Origin: Laccaria trichodermophora
Taxonomy: Eukaryota; Basidiomycota; Agaricomycetes; Agaricales; Hydnangiaceae
Assembly (NCBI GenBank): GCA_018417955.1
Contig: JACTVC010000002.1
Location: 3,472,001-3,536,000, forward strand
Reading direction: 5' to 3'
DNA length: 64,000 bases
This document shows positions 43,008 through 55,173 of the stretch, piece by piece. The number at the start of each line of letters is the position of its first letter. The first letter of the stretch is position 1. The notes beneath the pieces were generated by a model. The model was not told the origin of the DNA, did no database searches, and was given only the letters and a program-made list of their open reading frames with translations. The position numbers were made by a program, and so were the translations under genes.

Positions 43008-46000
43008 ATGATCCCAAGAACAGCCCGTCGACTGGAGACGACTTTATTGTCGTCTCGTCAAGGTCTTCCACGTCCAGCACGCCTGTATTCCTCTCCTACA
43101 AAGAAGCTTAACGCTCCAGCCGCTGCGACAGCACATCTTCCTCGTACAGATTTCCCAGCTTTCTTTCCTCCCCCTCAAAATGTCCTACATGATCAGGACT
43201 CGGCTGCTTCTTCGTCTTCCCATCTTCTAGAGGATTTTCTCGGTCGAAAGATACCATACACCATCCTCCCAACGCCACTTCCAAGTGATGTCCCTCTGAA
43301 CGATCGCGAACGCTGGTTCACAGATTCTGCAACTCAAGACCAAGCAGCTGTAATGGACGCATGTTTACATAACCTTTACGATGTCCCACGCGCAAAACTT
43401 ATATTCGACCGTCTACGCACAAAAAAAGGATCAGCTATTTTGCACGTGAGCATGTACAACCTTGTAATGGAGAGTTACATGGCTATGGCGGAAAAGGATG
43501 CGCAGCAGACGGCCTACTGGGTTGACGAACTATGGAAGCTGTACACTGACATGGAGAACGGGAGCGAGCAAATGTCCCCAAATGCTGGCACTTTTGCCCT
43601 CATGCTTCAAACCTGGCACAAGTTCGTGACCGCTCTCCTGACCTGTACCCAATATCTAACTGAACGTACTTAGGTACAATTCCAGCTCTTCAAATCCCGT
43701 CCAGTCAAAACTTGCTTTACACCCTATCCAACTTCTCGAACATATCTTGAACAAACAGGTTTCCGTCGTCGATGTCGTTGCTGACAGGACCATCGCGTCT
43801 TCTGACCTCGCATCGACAATTCTCATGTCTCTGTCCCAGGCGGCAATTTATTTGGATAAAGTTGCAATTGTGACAGAGCTCAGTCGTGCGCAAGCGATTG
43901 CGGCCGGGGAGGAATCCACCACTGATGATGAAGTAACACCCGTGTTGCGTCGCAAGGTATCTAAATTTCCATTTCTCATTATAACTCGGTTCCTTATTTT
44001 ATTCAGGCACTGTCACCCGAAGAAATCGAACAGGGCGTCGAATTACCAGCAGAAATCCCGTTCAACATAAAACTTCTTCGTAACCATCTTGCCCATATCG
44101 CATATGCGCGACGTGTTCTTCCTGAAGATGTTGGAGCTCGCCAGAAACACCTTGAAACCTCCGTGTACGAGATTGCCCGTGAAAGGATGAAAGAAGAACA
44201 TGAATATTTCGAAAGTTTGGGCATTAACGCTGAAAACCGCCTCAAGGATTCAACTTTACAGTCGTGGATGTGGCAGTGGCACCAGAATCTCAAATCACGG
44301 CTGGAATCGGAGATCAAGCTCATTGCTGCATTTGAGGCCAAAATGTTAAACAGGCATGACCAGACTACGCAGTTACTCTCCCCTTACCTCGCACTTGTGA
44401 AAGCGGACCGGTTGTCTTATATAACGATTCTGGAGTTGATGCGTTTACAAGGTTCTGGGGGTGTCAACCATGGAATGAAAACTACCAGAGCTTTGATTGC
44501 CATTGGGAAGGCTGTTGAAATGGAGTACAAGGCACAGATGTGTCGCACCAACGATATTGCGATCCCCACCATGACGGGCCACTCGACCAACTTCTTCTCA
44601 GTCCTCGGTTATAGTAATCTACAAAAACGGAGAATGGCAGCTGCAAGGCACATGCAGGATGGCGAGTCCTGGACCACGCCCTGGAGCCAAGCAGTCAGAT
44701 CCAAGATTGGTGGAATTTTGGTGGAGTGTTTAATGGACGTCGCATATGTTCGACGTCAAAGGGATGACCAAGTTACTGGAAAGAGGTTCGGTGGCTTTTA
44801 TTTTTCTATGAGATACTTTTGTTGAAATATTCATTTCTTCCGTAGTGTAACAGAAGATCAGCCAGCCTTCTATCACGCCTATGAATACGTACGCGGGACA
44901 AAGCTCGGCATCCTTAAGTTGAACCCAGCAGTGGCGGAACGCCTCTCGACAGATAGATTGAGGGAGACTATCCATCCCCGTCACCTACCGATGCTCGTCC
45001 CACCCAAGCCATGGATGCATATCAGGCAAGGTGGTTATTTATACAATAAAAGTAAGAAATTTTAATACTTCAATTTTTGAGGCCTTCATGACTTCAATCT
45101 AGCATCCGTCATGCGGTTCAAGGAATCTATAGAGCAGGAGACCTATCTCCAAAAAGCCATCGATGATGGGAAAATGGAACTTGTCTTGGCCGGGCTGGAC
45201 GTTCTGGGTTCCACTCCCTGGAGGATCAACAAAAATGTGTATGAGGTGGTCTTGAAGGTGTGGAATTCTGGTGAACGGATGGGCAAGATCCCCCCCGCTG
45301 TATACGACCAGCCGGCTCCCGAAATTCCTGAAAACTATGAGAAAGATCTTCAAGCTAGAAGCGTTCACCTACAACGTCAAAAGTCATACACTCAAGGCAA
45401 GGCCAACAACCACTCCGAGCGATGTAACGTCAATTATAAAATTGAGATTGCTCGCGCGGTTAGTCTCGTTTCTATATATTTTGCGCACAGACCGCTGATC
45501 CTGATATCCTAGTTTCTTCATGATGAATTGTACATGCCCCACAATCTAGACTTCCGTGGGCGTGCATACCCTATCCCCCCTCATCTTAGTCACATTGGCG
45601 ATGATCTATGCCGTGGTCTGCTGTTGTTCGCCGACGCGAAACCTCTCGGTGAGAGGGGCCTTTGGTGGCTGAAAATCCATTTGGCCAACTTGTACGGTTA
45701 TGACAAGGCCAGTTTCCAGGAGCGTGGTGACTGGGTCATGGAGCGTTTGGATGACATCGCTGATAGTGCTACCAACCCCTTGGATGTTTGTCGTCTTTCG
45801 TTACGCACACGTCTGGGTAATGCTCACATTTGTTTTATAGGGAAAACGTTGGTGGACAAAAGGTGACGATCCCTGGCAAGTCTTGGCAGCATGTATGGAG
45901 CTCCACGCGGCTTTACAGTCTGAGGATCCCCTCTCCTACATGTCGACTCTGCCTGTGCATCAGGATGGTACATGTAATGGTTTGCAACATTATGCAGCCC

Positions 46001-47564
46001 TTGGAGGCGACGCCGTGGGTGCTAAACAGGTCAATCTCGCTGCTGGTGATCGGCCATCAGACGTGTATTCCTATGTTGGGCGCCTCGTTGATCAGCAGAT
46101 TGAGGCCGATGCTGCGAATGGTCTTGAAATGGCAAAACTTCTTCAGGGTAAGATTACACGAAAGGTGGTCAAGCAAACTGTGGGTCCCATTTTCTCCCCT
46201 TTGGTGCTCGTTTATGCTCATGTGTGGGATAACTAATAGGTTATGACGACTGTGTACGGTGTAACGTTTGTGGGCGCACGTGAACAAATCGAAAAGCAGC
46301 TGAAAGACAGACACGACATTCCTGACGAGCTCTGCTGGACTGCTGCTTCCTATCTCGCCAAAAAGGTGCCAAACGTTTTGATCATTACTTTTTGTTCCTC
46401 CTATCTCAAGCCTCGCTGTTAGGTCCTTACTTGTATCGGAGACACCTTCACGGGTGCCAAACATATTCAGAACTGGCTGAATCTCTGCGCTCGTCTCATC
46501 TCCAAGTCAATTGCGCCTGACCGATTTATCGACGCCATTGCAGCTCCTAAAAAGAAAGGCCGGCCAGCGGTGGCCATGAGCCGATTTAAGAAGGAGCAAA
46601 TGACATCTGTAGTTTGGACCACGCCTCTGCAACTTCCAATAATTCAGCCATATAGGAAGCACGCAAGGAAACAAGTTATGACCGCTGTTCAGTCAGTGTT
46701 TATCTCTGACCCATCATCCCCTGCTGAAGGTGCGTTTATAATTTCGATATTGGTTTTGGGAGGACGCTGACAGATTGTTCACAGTAAACTCGCTGAAGCA
46801 AGCTTCAGCGTTTCCGCCAAACTTTATTCATAGTTTGGATGCTACGCATATGATGTTGACTGCGCTCGAGTGCCATGTGCGTATCCAGCTCAGAGTACCT
46901 AGGGAATCATGACTGACATTGTTTTTAGAGCCGAGGATTGACTTTTGCTTCCGTTCACGATTCTTACTGGACGCATGCTTCTACCATCGACTCGATGGCT
47001 GAAGTTATTCGTGATACTTTCATTTTGCTTCATTCTTCGGATGTTTTGGGTAAACTTCATGAAGAGGTCCGTTTATGTGTTTAACTCTGCGTTAATATAG
47101 TATCTGACTTGCCCCAACAGTTCAAAGAAAGATTCAAAGGGTTCAAGTTGCCCCTCATCCACCTTCAAAACAAGGGTGGTAATTTGGTCAAGATGCTTTC
47201 AGAATCTGGAGTCCGAATTGTTGTTACACCTGAACAAGCCAAATCCTTGGAATCCATCGCTGCTATCGTCGAGGTGTCGGAGACAGGTAGCTCCGCCATC
47301 GGCGAACAACCTATTGGCGCTGAAGGCGATCCCACACTGGATCAAGCATTTTTAGAGCAATTGGACGAGGAAGACGATTCTATTGACGACGAGTGGGAGG
47401 GGAAACGCAAGAAGGCTGTCGCGGCGAATATGGCTAGGGAAGCTCAGGCGACGAGAGAATTGTTGGGCAAATTTGTTGACGTCGTGGACCTGCTACCTCC
47501 TTTACCTGAGAAGGGCACCTTTAGAGTGCAAGAGATCAAGTCCTCGCCATATTTCTTCTCATAG
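43008..47564 (+). CDS. RPO41: RPO41, mitochondrial DNA-directed RNA polymerase
   Basis: Single-subunit T7-like polymerase that transcribes the mitochondrial genome. ATG 43008 begins a presequence ([19 protein letters not shown]) rich in Arg/Ser. The N-terminal extension contains PPR-like helices ([31 protein letters not shown]). The polymerase core has [13 protein letters not shown], the catalytic motif [18 protein letters not shown], the O-helix region RKVVKQTV then MTTVYGVTF, and motif [10 protein letters not shown] with its second catalytic Asp. It ends [10 protein letters not shown], the usual C-terminus with the aromatic foot, and stop at 47562-47564. About 12 introns, all frame-keeping. 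Before the end lies an acidic insert ([20 protein letters not shown]). Total about 1,300 residues. Confidence 0.95.
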
Positions 47565-47776
47565 AACGCTGTTTTCGCTTTTCCCCCCGCATCTTTTCAC
47601 TATTTATCCTTGCACACTACTTATTCCACCATCCCCACTAGGCATTATGCAATAGCATGAATAATATGTATCTTAGCACTCATACATCCACACCACTCGC
47701 GGATTAAGTTGTTTTGACCATGTTGGTGGCGACGCGGATGCACTTGCATTTATTCTACAGCATGAACAAGCGTACT

Positions 47777-48312
47777 CTAGTGATGGTGTTCAACCTTTGG
47801 AAGGTCCTGTTCGAGGAAGGCCAGGTATGCGTCAGCGCCACCCTCTCCAGCGCCCTCCGACGTATCAGCCGCCTTCGTCTCAACCACAACAGTGGGCTCC
47901 GTGGCGTCATATGCAGAAAGCTCGGATGCAAGGTCTGCAGGGGGAGCGGGAGCCTTGGGTGTTGGTGGTAGTGAGTACTGCTTCACAACACCGACATGTG
48001 CGTCCTTAGGCTAAAATAAATCCCATAAGGGATCTGATAATTTTGAAATCGGTAACTGGCGCTCACAATAGGTGCTGGCTTGTAGGCTTTTATTTCGCGG
48101 ACATAGAGGTCTTGAATGAGGTCTGCGGGTGTATCCGGAATTCAAGGTTGGTCCTTGACACGAGCTGGTAACATACCCTTGCGAGAGACTGCGGAAGATG
48201 CAAAAGAACGGGTTTTGAAGACCTGGCGGGCCTGCCTGAGAGTTAATAAGTGATTTTCAGTAAGCTACAGAGGACATACCACGACCGTCGCCTGTCTGAA
48301 TAGGCTTGACAT
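47777..48312 (-). CDS. ATP14: ATP14, F1Fo ATP synthase subunit h
   Basis: Small mitochondrial ATP synthase stalk subunit. From ATG 48312: MSSLFRQATVV, an intron (GTATGT), then RQVFKTRSFASSAVSRK (the Arg-rich import sequence), DLIQDLYVREIKAYKPAP, KDAHVGVVKQYSLPPTPKAP, and an acidic helical end (LASELSAYDATEPTVV, AYLAFLEQDLPKVEHHH). This order matches fungal subunit h. Introns fall after the presequence and inside KAYKPAPI. It shares a 95-bp divergent promoter with the inhibitor INH1. Confidence 0.9.
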
Positions 48313-48407
48313 AGTTGAGGGAAGAAAACGTTGTGACGTGACAATTCGTGACGTGACACTGTCGGGATTCAAGCGACAGTCAACCTTTGCTCACCTCTAC
48401 CACCACG
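48313..48407. promoter_or_regulatory. Divergent promoter of ATP14 and INH1
   Basis: Only 95 bp separate the start codons (48312 minus, 48408 plus). It contains a repeated GTGACGTGACA-type string (about 48335-48360: TTGTGACGTGACAATTCGTG then ACGTGACACTG), which could be a shared CRE/bZIP-like site. Coordinated expression of a stalk subunit and the ATPase inhibitor is plausible. Confidence 0.55.
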
Positions 48408-48884
48408 ATGCTCGCCGCTGCCCGTATCTCTGTTGCTCGTCGCCTTCCTACCGTCTTTGTAGCCCGCTACACGGACGGCCGCGTTGAGGGTACTGTTGCT
48501 CAGTCCAAGGGCTTCAGGTCAGTCCCAATCCATACGCATGTTTAGCAGAACGCCCTGACACCTTTCTGTCTTCATAGCAAAAAAGAAAAGGCACATGAAG
48601 GTATTCACATATCACTCATCGTATTACATGAATGAACCGTCTGTTAGACGAGTATATTCATCGCCACGAAATGGAGCTCCTCCAAAAGATGAAGAAACAA
48701 GTATGTTCATCCCCTGTTTGACCCCCACCTTTGCTGATCTCTGACCCCCATAGATTGAGGCGAGAAAAAAGGAACTGGTCCGTGTTGTGGTCCCCTTCTG
48801 TTCTTGCTTTGAATCTTATCCTATTTTTAGGAAGAGCTCCAAGCACAAGCTAACGAGCTGGCTGGCAGTTATAAGAAAGAATAA
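48408..48884 (+). CDS. INH1: INH1, mitochondrial F1 ATPase inhibitor (IF1)
   Basis: Blocks ATP hydrolysis by F1 when the membrane potential falls. Four exons from ATG 48408 encode MLAAARISVARRLPTVFVAR (presequence), YTDGRVEGTVAQSKGFS, KKEKAHEDEYIHRHEMELLQ, KMKKQIEARKKELEEL and QANELAGSYKKE. The inhibitory stretch DEYIHRHEMELLQ and the long helix with alternating charges match IF1. About 87 residues, normal for the family. Introns are short (GTCAGT, GTATTC, GTATGT and the GT before the ELQ exon). Confidence 0.9.
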
Positions 48885-49549
48885 ATTACCAAAGCTATGT
48901 AGGAATCACGTATATGTCTGTCTCCTTTTTCCTCCTTCATTCTTCCCTCGTGCTGATCTCTCGATGCAGTTCTACTTTATATTAGGGTTCTGTACCTTGC
49001 ACATTGCTTTGAATGAACACATCCTTGAAACGCAATATTACTCGTTGCAATGAAACCAATGACGATCACATCAAGAGTATTTTACCTGTCACCGGCAAGG
49101 GGAGTAGTATCTAGGGCAATCGTCTTCTTTTGACCGCCGGTGAAGAATACTGCGCGTTGCAGATACTCGAGGCGACAAGAACCGTTCCTTACAGATGGCG
49201 CCTCGAACCCGGCCATCCAGCACCTCGAGAAAGCGATGATCTACTGTAGACCTTTTGCAGAAGGGTTACCTGTGGACTGGCAGGACAAGACGTGTGTGCA
49301 GCATGAGCCTCGCGAACGTCTCGTTACCCCTGCGTCGATTTCTCGAGTTCGATTCAGAAAGCTTTGTTACCAGTATCGCTGACATGAACCTACAGATATG
49401 ATTATACCCTTTCTCGTTTCAATGTGTGCCCCAACCGAAGCCAGGTGTTACATCCAAGGAGGTACCGTCTTCTACCAACGATTCGAGCATATTAAAGACC
49501 GTACAAGTACACAGAGCCTTGGGTGTTGGAGTTGGTACAAGGGTTGTGT
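48885..49549. other. Intergenic region, no gene supported
   Basis: 3' side of INH1 and of the minus-strand membrane protein gene. Frames of up to 80 codons at 49140-49382 (plus) and on the minus strand around 49090-49250 are not recognisable and do not splice to a neighbour. Nothing further is supported. Confidence 0.4.
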
Positions 49550-51152
49550 TTAATTTGCAGAGGATGATGCAGGAGGCATCAATTGAATAACAGGATCCTG
49601 CTTTTTGAGAACATAAATCTAGTCAAAATCATCTCAATAAAAGGAAAGCCAACCTGATAATTGATGTCATCGCATTCGCAACTATCTTGTGGAATGTCCT
49701 TGTGGACTGAAGTCATTTCAATCGAAATGTGATTCGGGCGGGACTACAAAGCAAACGATGAGTTATAACAGCGACGGAGGAAAGATTTGAATAACATGGA
49801 GTTGCCTGGCCCCACCAACTCGATGTGTGAGCGAAGTGCGGTGGCTTCTGCTATCTTTTGATGACTGACGTTCATTCAGTCTAGGGTCGCATTAATCAAG
49901 GGCATGAGAAAACATCGTAGAAAACATACGCAGAGAGGAAAGAGTTGGAGTACACTTCCCGAAGCAAGTCAATAACACATTCTACGAGATCCTTGCGATA
50001 GAACGCACATTTTGCAAGAATTGTATATATGGCAGCCCAAACGTCTGCAAAATAAGCAAGGGGAAACCAATCCACTTCGAGAAGCAGCCTCACATGTTTC
50101 CCTCATGGTGAGATACTGTTGAGCAAGTATGAAGTTTAGAAGACCTCGAATATAGGTTAAAAGACTTACACAAACGAGCACAGAGGTTGCCGTAACGCTG
50201 GCCATTTTTTCAATTTGCTGGAAGCAAGGTGATGATTATCCCTCACCTGGTAAGAAGGCCAGTTCCTTGAAAACGGATTAATGTCGTATTTGATAACCAG
50301 CATTGAAGGTCACATACGAATGGTAAATGCCGTGATTCGCTCAATGAGTTCTGCAGCCCTGTACGGTTAATTTCTTTGATTACTTGGGACGAGGCCAAGG
50401 AGAAACAACTACGGCCACACCTGGAGAAAGCCTTTCGCCGTTTTCTCAACAAGAACGATACCAAGGTAATGGCGATGATGATGTCAATCATAGCACCAGC
50501 CGACAACAACACTGTGATCAAGACAAAGGAGTGTGTTCTCCACACCCCAACGTCTTGTGTGATGACTCGCTGACTGAATATGAAAGCTGTGACACATCGG
50601 AGATTTGCAATCACCATGCAAAAAATACCAATGTAGCTGGATGGCGGAGGAAGTAACTTGTACAGGCGCAAGGCGAAGAAGCTCTATATATTTGACATTA
50701 ATCTAGTATAATACACTGAATCGACTTTAATCAGGTTAGACGCACCTGCACAACAGCCGTAATCAGCCCTCCAAGAATCACTGCAACTCCGAAACCGACG
50801 AAACGGGTTGATTGGGGCCCCATAACCGCCACAACGTACATCTGATAGGAGACGCAGATCGATTGTGCAAGCTCCATAAGCCTGAGTTTTGCGTTAGCGC
50901 GTAATGATCACAAGAGTAACACGAAAGGCTTGCCAATCAAAAGCAACCTCCAGGTTAGAGTTGATGAAATGAGCCACCACTGTCACATCATGACATTGAA
51001 TCTCTCACCAGCACCTTGAAGATAGTCGCATCATCTGGATAATTTTTCAAATACTGATAACATTGCATAGTGACAATCCCGAAGAGCAAAGTAGAGATGG
51101 TAATCGCAATTTGAAGAGCGCCGACGGTGTTCTCGACGGTTACTAGCACCAT
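49550..51152 (-). CDS. DUF6534-type multispanning membrane protein
   Basis: A minus-strand gene with many short introns. From about 51152 the exons give MVLVTVENTVGALQIAITIS, LLFGIVTMQCYQYLKNYPDD, a segment RLMELAQSICVSYQMYVVAV, GFGVAVILGGLITAVVQ, KLLPPPSSYIGIF, VLLSAGAMIDIIIAITLVSF, RRKAFSR, AAELIERITAFTIR, MASVTATSVLVC, VWAAIYTILAKLYSNSFLSALNER, then a polar tail (HISIEMTSVHKDIPQD) to TAA at 49550-49552. About seven hydrophobic segments with the positions of AxTMQxYxY, IxxLLxxD and YSNSFLSALNxR match the DUF6534 family that is expanded in mushrooms, with unknown function. The start is uncertain because an ATG at 51306 begins another short open stretch. One or two exon joins are not fully resolved. 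Confidence 0.6.
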
Positions 51153-51780
51153 CCCTGCGCTGGAATGAGAGAGTTTCCTTTCAATGTCGATAGGATTTCA
51201 CAAAAAGGTCATGCATCTTGCAGGAAGATCCACTGTTCAAATCCGAGTTCGTCCGACACTCCGGGTACAGTATCTACTACCGCGCTTACCCTAACGTAAC
51301 TTGCCATGATAACTCTTTCTGACAAATTGAGTCATTATTAGCAGTATTACAGGGCATACATATCAGTAACACATACATCTGACAGACTATTTGAGAACAC
51401 CTGTGAAGTGGATTTCAAAATATCGCGTGGCAACGCTACCCGACGACGCGTGGTTGAATTGGAGTGGTCGATCTGCTAGCAAGCGGGTGTATATCCGCCG
51501 GCCATAAATAACACTATGTCCAAAGAAGAACAGAAATAGGTATAAGAGGCGAGTCGTATATTAAGAGTGTCGGATATAGAATTGTCGGCGTCACGGCGTT
51601 CCGCTGGTCACAACAGAGGAGAAGCGACATAGTGGCGGAATAATATGCAGTGAGTTGTCGCAAGAGCATTGGAACTAAGATTGACGATATCATTGCTCTG
51701 CAGAATGACGAGCTATGTAGTAGGCGGAGGTTCGACCATTATTGTATATTTTGGCAAGCTTGACTGGGCTGGGATCCAAT
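51153..51780. other. Intergenic region between two membrane-protein genes
   Basis: Both neighbours are on the minus strand. It holds the promoter of the DUF6534-type gene and the 3' UTR of the next one. An ATG at 51306 could be an earlier start for the DUF6534-type gene. No other gene is visible. Confidence 0.4.
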
Positions 51781-52383
51781 CTAAGGAGTAAAGAGCACAG
51801 CTAGTGGGAGCAAGGAAAATCCTGCAATGCAAGACAACACAATTTGCGCCTCCTTGGATTCTTGCAACCAGACATATAGCAATACTTGAGTGATGATGGA
51901 GATGGTTCCAATCATGTAGGAAACAAACCCTATATTAGAATCAGTTAGCAAGCAGTGAAACCGCGTTGAATTGACGGACTGACAGTGCCATACTAGGAAA
52001 GTCCAAAGTTTGCCTACACCGTATCGCTTCAGAAGATCTTCAGAATTGCCAGTGATCGTCCCGCCGCTTGGTAAAATGGATTGACGCTTTGACGCAGCAC
52101 GGAACGGTAATTCCCCGAGCTTGTCCATTAGGATGAAGGAACTGATTGCTGCACTAGCATTGAAGAATAGAGAGGCATAGCAAATGATTATGAGCGCGCG
52201 AAGTGCGCCCTCCGAGTTATCCTGTGTTGTGCTGAAGTGGTTTGGATTTTTGAAGAAAGCCAATAGCTGTGTCGCAGCAATTACGAATAGGGTGGACTGT
52301 AAAAAAATATTCAACGCCCTTCCATAAAAAATTCGACAGTGACACCCACAACCATAGTTCCGCTCTGGCATGTGAGTTGCCAT
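51781..52383 (-). CDS. Unknown basidiomycete-type membrane protein
   Basis: Two exons from ATG 52383 (MATHMPERNYG) encode about 180 residues with four hydrophobic segments: IFLQSTLFVIAATQLLAFF, ALIIICYASLFFNASAAISS, WTFLVWH joined across the intron to GFVSYMIGTISIITQVLLYV, and LSCIAGFSLLPLAVLF. The motif LLKRYGVGKLWTFLVWH before the intron, followed by VWLQES, recurs in mushroom membrane proteins that I cannot name. Function unknown. It may share ancestry of use with the DUF6534-type gene next to it, but I see no sequence similarity between the two. Confidence 0.6.
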   Translation of the reverse strand: MATHMPERNYGCGCHCRIFYGRALNIFLQSTLFVIAATQLLAFFKNPNHFSTTQDNSEGALRALIIICYASLFFNASAAISSFILMDKLGELPFRAASKRQSILPSGGTITGNSEDLLKRYGVGKLWTFLVWHCQSVNSTRFHCLLTDSNIGFVSYMIGTISIITQVLLYVWLQESKEAQIVLSCIAGFSLLPLAVLFTP

Positions 52384-53096
52384 CCTCCTTGTAGAGATTG
52401 CACAGTAGATGGTAACTGGTCTTCTCACAAATGAACTGTAAGTTACTAATTGTATGAATTTAGGGAAGGCTTACATTCGAGTAACGCCTCTCTGCGCAGC
52501 GTAGGCATGAGGTGAAAAGGTGTTGGAGTGAAGGAATCTATTCTGAGCGTTAGAGCTTTTAAGAGTCACGCTCATCATTCATAGGATGGCATGCGAACAC
52601 GGACATTGGTTAAATCTAATCGCACAGGATTCTGAACTTGCGGCAAACATGAGTCTTGCGATCCAAATTTAGCCAAAGATAAAAAACGAGACGAACGCGT
52701 GGAAGGGTATAGTACGGCCAAATTTCGGTTTCCGCACCTGGCCTTCTTTCACAGGTTTTCGACGCGATGATTGATTCTAACCAGGATGGGGGTGCAAGCT
52801 GAGCGGAGATAGACCTGAGATCACCATGCGACAACAATGCTGCTGAATGTCAACCAGTCAACTCGCAACCTTCCTATTTCAGAACATCTACCTGCAACCA
52901 GCAGTACCGGTGTCGTTCAAGCCTAGACCTCTCGCAAAGGTATTTCACGTCGCGATGTCCTACACGATCCTCACATGCCCTCCTCCAATTTAGCCATGTC
53001 AATAAATCAAGGACCAGCCGCTCTTGAGCCCTGCATCGATGGTGAGCATCGAAAGGCAATCAAATATTGAATCTTAGGCTCACGAATACAGAACGT
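52384..53096. other. Divergent intergenic region, no gene supported
   Basis: Between the membrane-protein start (minus) and the GTPase start (plus). Short minus-strand frames at 52616-52837 and 52874-53059 lack domains. It should carry both promoters. Confidence 0.4.
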
Positions 53097-55090
53097 ATGT
53101 CTGGCAGGGGATCTCAGAATGTTGACGTTGTCACCAAAGAAACTGAGACGTCGAACGACCAAAAATCCGGAGACGAAATTTTCATTGCGTAAGTTCTCCA
53201 AAGACTGTGGTTGGTATGTTATTCACGTTGTTGCCACAAAAAGGGTGATGGGGAGGAGCGGGGCAGGAAAATCCTCAGTGAGCACCGAAATTTTGGTAGC
53301 AGATGAGACGCTGATTATTCTTCTTCTTCAAGTTCATCAACCTCGCAAGCAACTCATCACTCAAAATCGGGGAAGGACTCGAATCGTGCACAGAGAGGGT
53401 CGAGATGTCCGAACCGTTTCAACTCGAGCCCAACGGACGACACATCCGCCTGATTGACACGCCTGGATTCGACGATTCTTCCAAGAGCGATGCGGATATC
53501 CTCAACACGATTGCGACCTTCCTTGTAAATGAGTACGTTGTCCGCATACGTGCACGCTACCTGGTGTGATTGTTCCGCAGATACAATAAGAAAAGGAAAT
53601 TAAGCGGCATCATCTACTTCCACCGTATTTCAGACGTTCGGATGGGTGCCAGCTCCCGGCGCAATTTCGTCATGTTCCAAAAACTGTGTGGCCCAGCGTT
53701 CTTGGCCAACGTCGTCCTCGCTACAACCAGGTGGAGCGAGGTCAATCCAGCGGTCGGCGAAGCTCGCGAGAACGAACTGAAAACCAAAGCGGCATTTTTT
53801 AAGCCAATTATAGACATGGGAAGTCCACTTATGCGGTATGAGAACAGCTTCGAATCAGCTCGGAACATTTTGGGTCATCTTGTAGGCAAAACTCCTCTGC
53901 CGTTGCTCATCCAGAGGGAAATTGCAGACGAGATGAAAACGGTCTCTGAGACTGCAGCGGGCTTGGAATTGCACCGAGAGATACTCGAACAAGCCAAACG
54001 TCACGAGGAAGAAATGTGCGTACTGCTAGAGGAGATAGATGAACTCCAGAAGGAGCACGACGAGATTGGAACCAAAAACCTGGACATGGAGGTGAGAGTG
54101 TTGCGAGACAGAATGATGCAACTACAGCAGGAAGCACATACGTTGTCCGGAAATGAAGACAGGGAAACCATTTCGCCTGTTGCGCCAGAACCTTTACCTC
54201 TGCCTCACAACGTTTCCAACATAGAAAATGCTGTGAGAACCCCGGAGCAACTGCCAGATCGTGAAGAGGAGGATATCACCAAAAATGTCCCGTCTGCTGT
54301 AGCTGTCAAAGCATGCCTACCAGAGACCACACCTTGCCTCTTGTCGCCACCAACCACGACGCAGCAACAGGATTCGGCCGCGATTCAAGGTGTTATACTG
54401 ACATCTGTGTGGTCCTCGCCTCGACAATGCATTAACAACGCTGCTGAAAGCCCACAGCTTTCGACGCGGCTGGCGGAGACAACGAACACCATTGACTATC
54501 CTTCAGGAACATCACCCCTTCCCATTGACATCCTCGCACCAGCGTTTATTGGCGATATAGATCCACGAGCTCCACGTCTAAAGAAGAATGCTCATGAGAC
54601 CCAGTGGTCCTCGCTTCCACCAGTGGCGGAGAGTGTGAATCCTTTTAATCATCCCCCTATGAACGAAACATACGAAAAACCAGCAATTTCTGCTGGACAC
54701 CACAAAACGCTCCATTCCACCATACCCCCAGCCGTTCATGTCAATCGAGTCCAGGATCAATTAAAAACCCCGGGAAACGAATCAATGATTCCTGCTGGAC
54801 ACCCCAAATCGCTCCATTTGACCATACCCCCAGCCGCTCATGTCATCGGAATCGAGGATCGATTGGAAACCCCGGGAGCCGAGGTTCTGGAATCTTTACG
54901 GCGAGAACTCGAAGCGCTTCAGGTTCTTGTTGAACACAGAGACGAAGCACATCAGCGAGAGGTCGAGGCGTTAAAGGACAGAGACGAAGTTCGCCAACGA
55001 GAGTTCGAAAAGTTGAATGAGAGGATCAAAGCCATGGAAACGGCTCGAGCTGCATTCCGACCTGGTCTTTCGAAAGTAAATTCGGCATGA
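53097..55090 (+). CDS. AIG1-like P-loop GTPase with coiled-coil tail
   Basis: From ATG 53097 (MSGRGSQNVDVVTKETETSN) four exons give G1 MGRSGAGKSS, then FINLASNSSLKIGEGLESCT, G3 IRLIDTPGFDDSS, SGIIYFHRISDVRMGASSRR and LANVVLATTRWSEV (the G4-like position). This resembles the AIG1/IMAP-like G-domain proteins that are numerous in mushrooms. A helical region (EILEQAKRHEEEMCVLLEEI, DMEVRVLRDRMMQLQQEAHT) is coiled-coil. A disordered Pro/Thr-rich stretch follows with a 34-residue tandem duplication, then a last coiled-coil (LRRELEALQVLVEHRDE) to TGA at 55088-55090. Introns begin GTAAGT, GTGAGC and GTACGT. Membrane-associated defence or organelle roles are known for animal and plant relatives, but none is shown here. 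Confidence 0.8.
54691..54894. repeat. 102-bp tandem duplication in the GTPase gene
   Basis: Two units begin at about 54691 and 54793 (TGCTGGACACC in both). Each encodes 34 residues starting AGHxKxLHxTIPPA and containing RxQDQLKTPG or RIEDRLETPG-like ends. The unit length is a multiple of three and the copies differ by several substitutions, so the event is not recent. Confidence 0.85.
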
Positions 55091-55173
55091 GACTTGTGTA
55101 TGGTCATGTTTGTCAAATAGACTCTAGAGATCTTGTTTGGCCTGTGTTTAGGTTTATATACATACAATGATAG

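Noticed and set aside
49140..49382. 80-codon plus-strand frame and an overlapping minus-strand frame
   Set aside because: Neither gives a recognisable protein; both are within the range expected by chance in this base composition.
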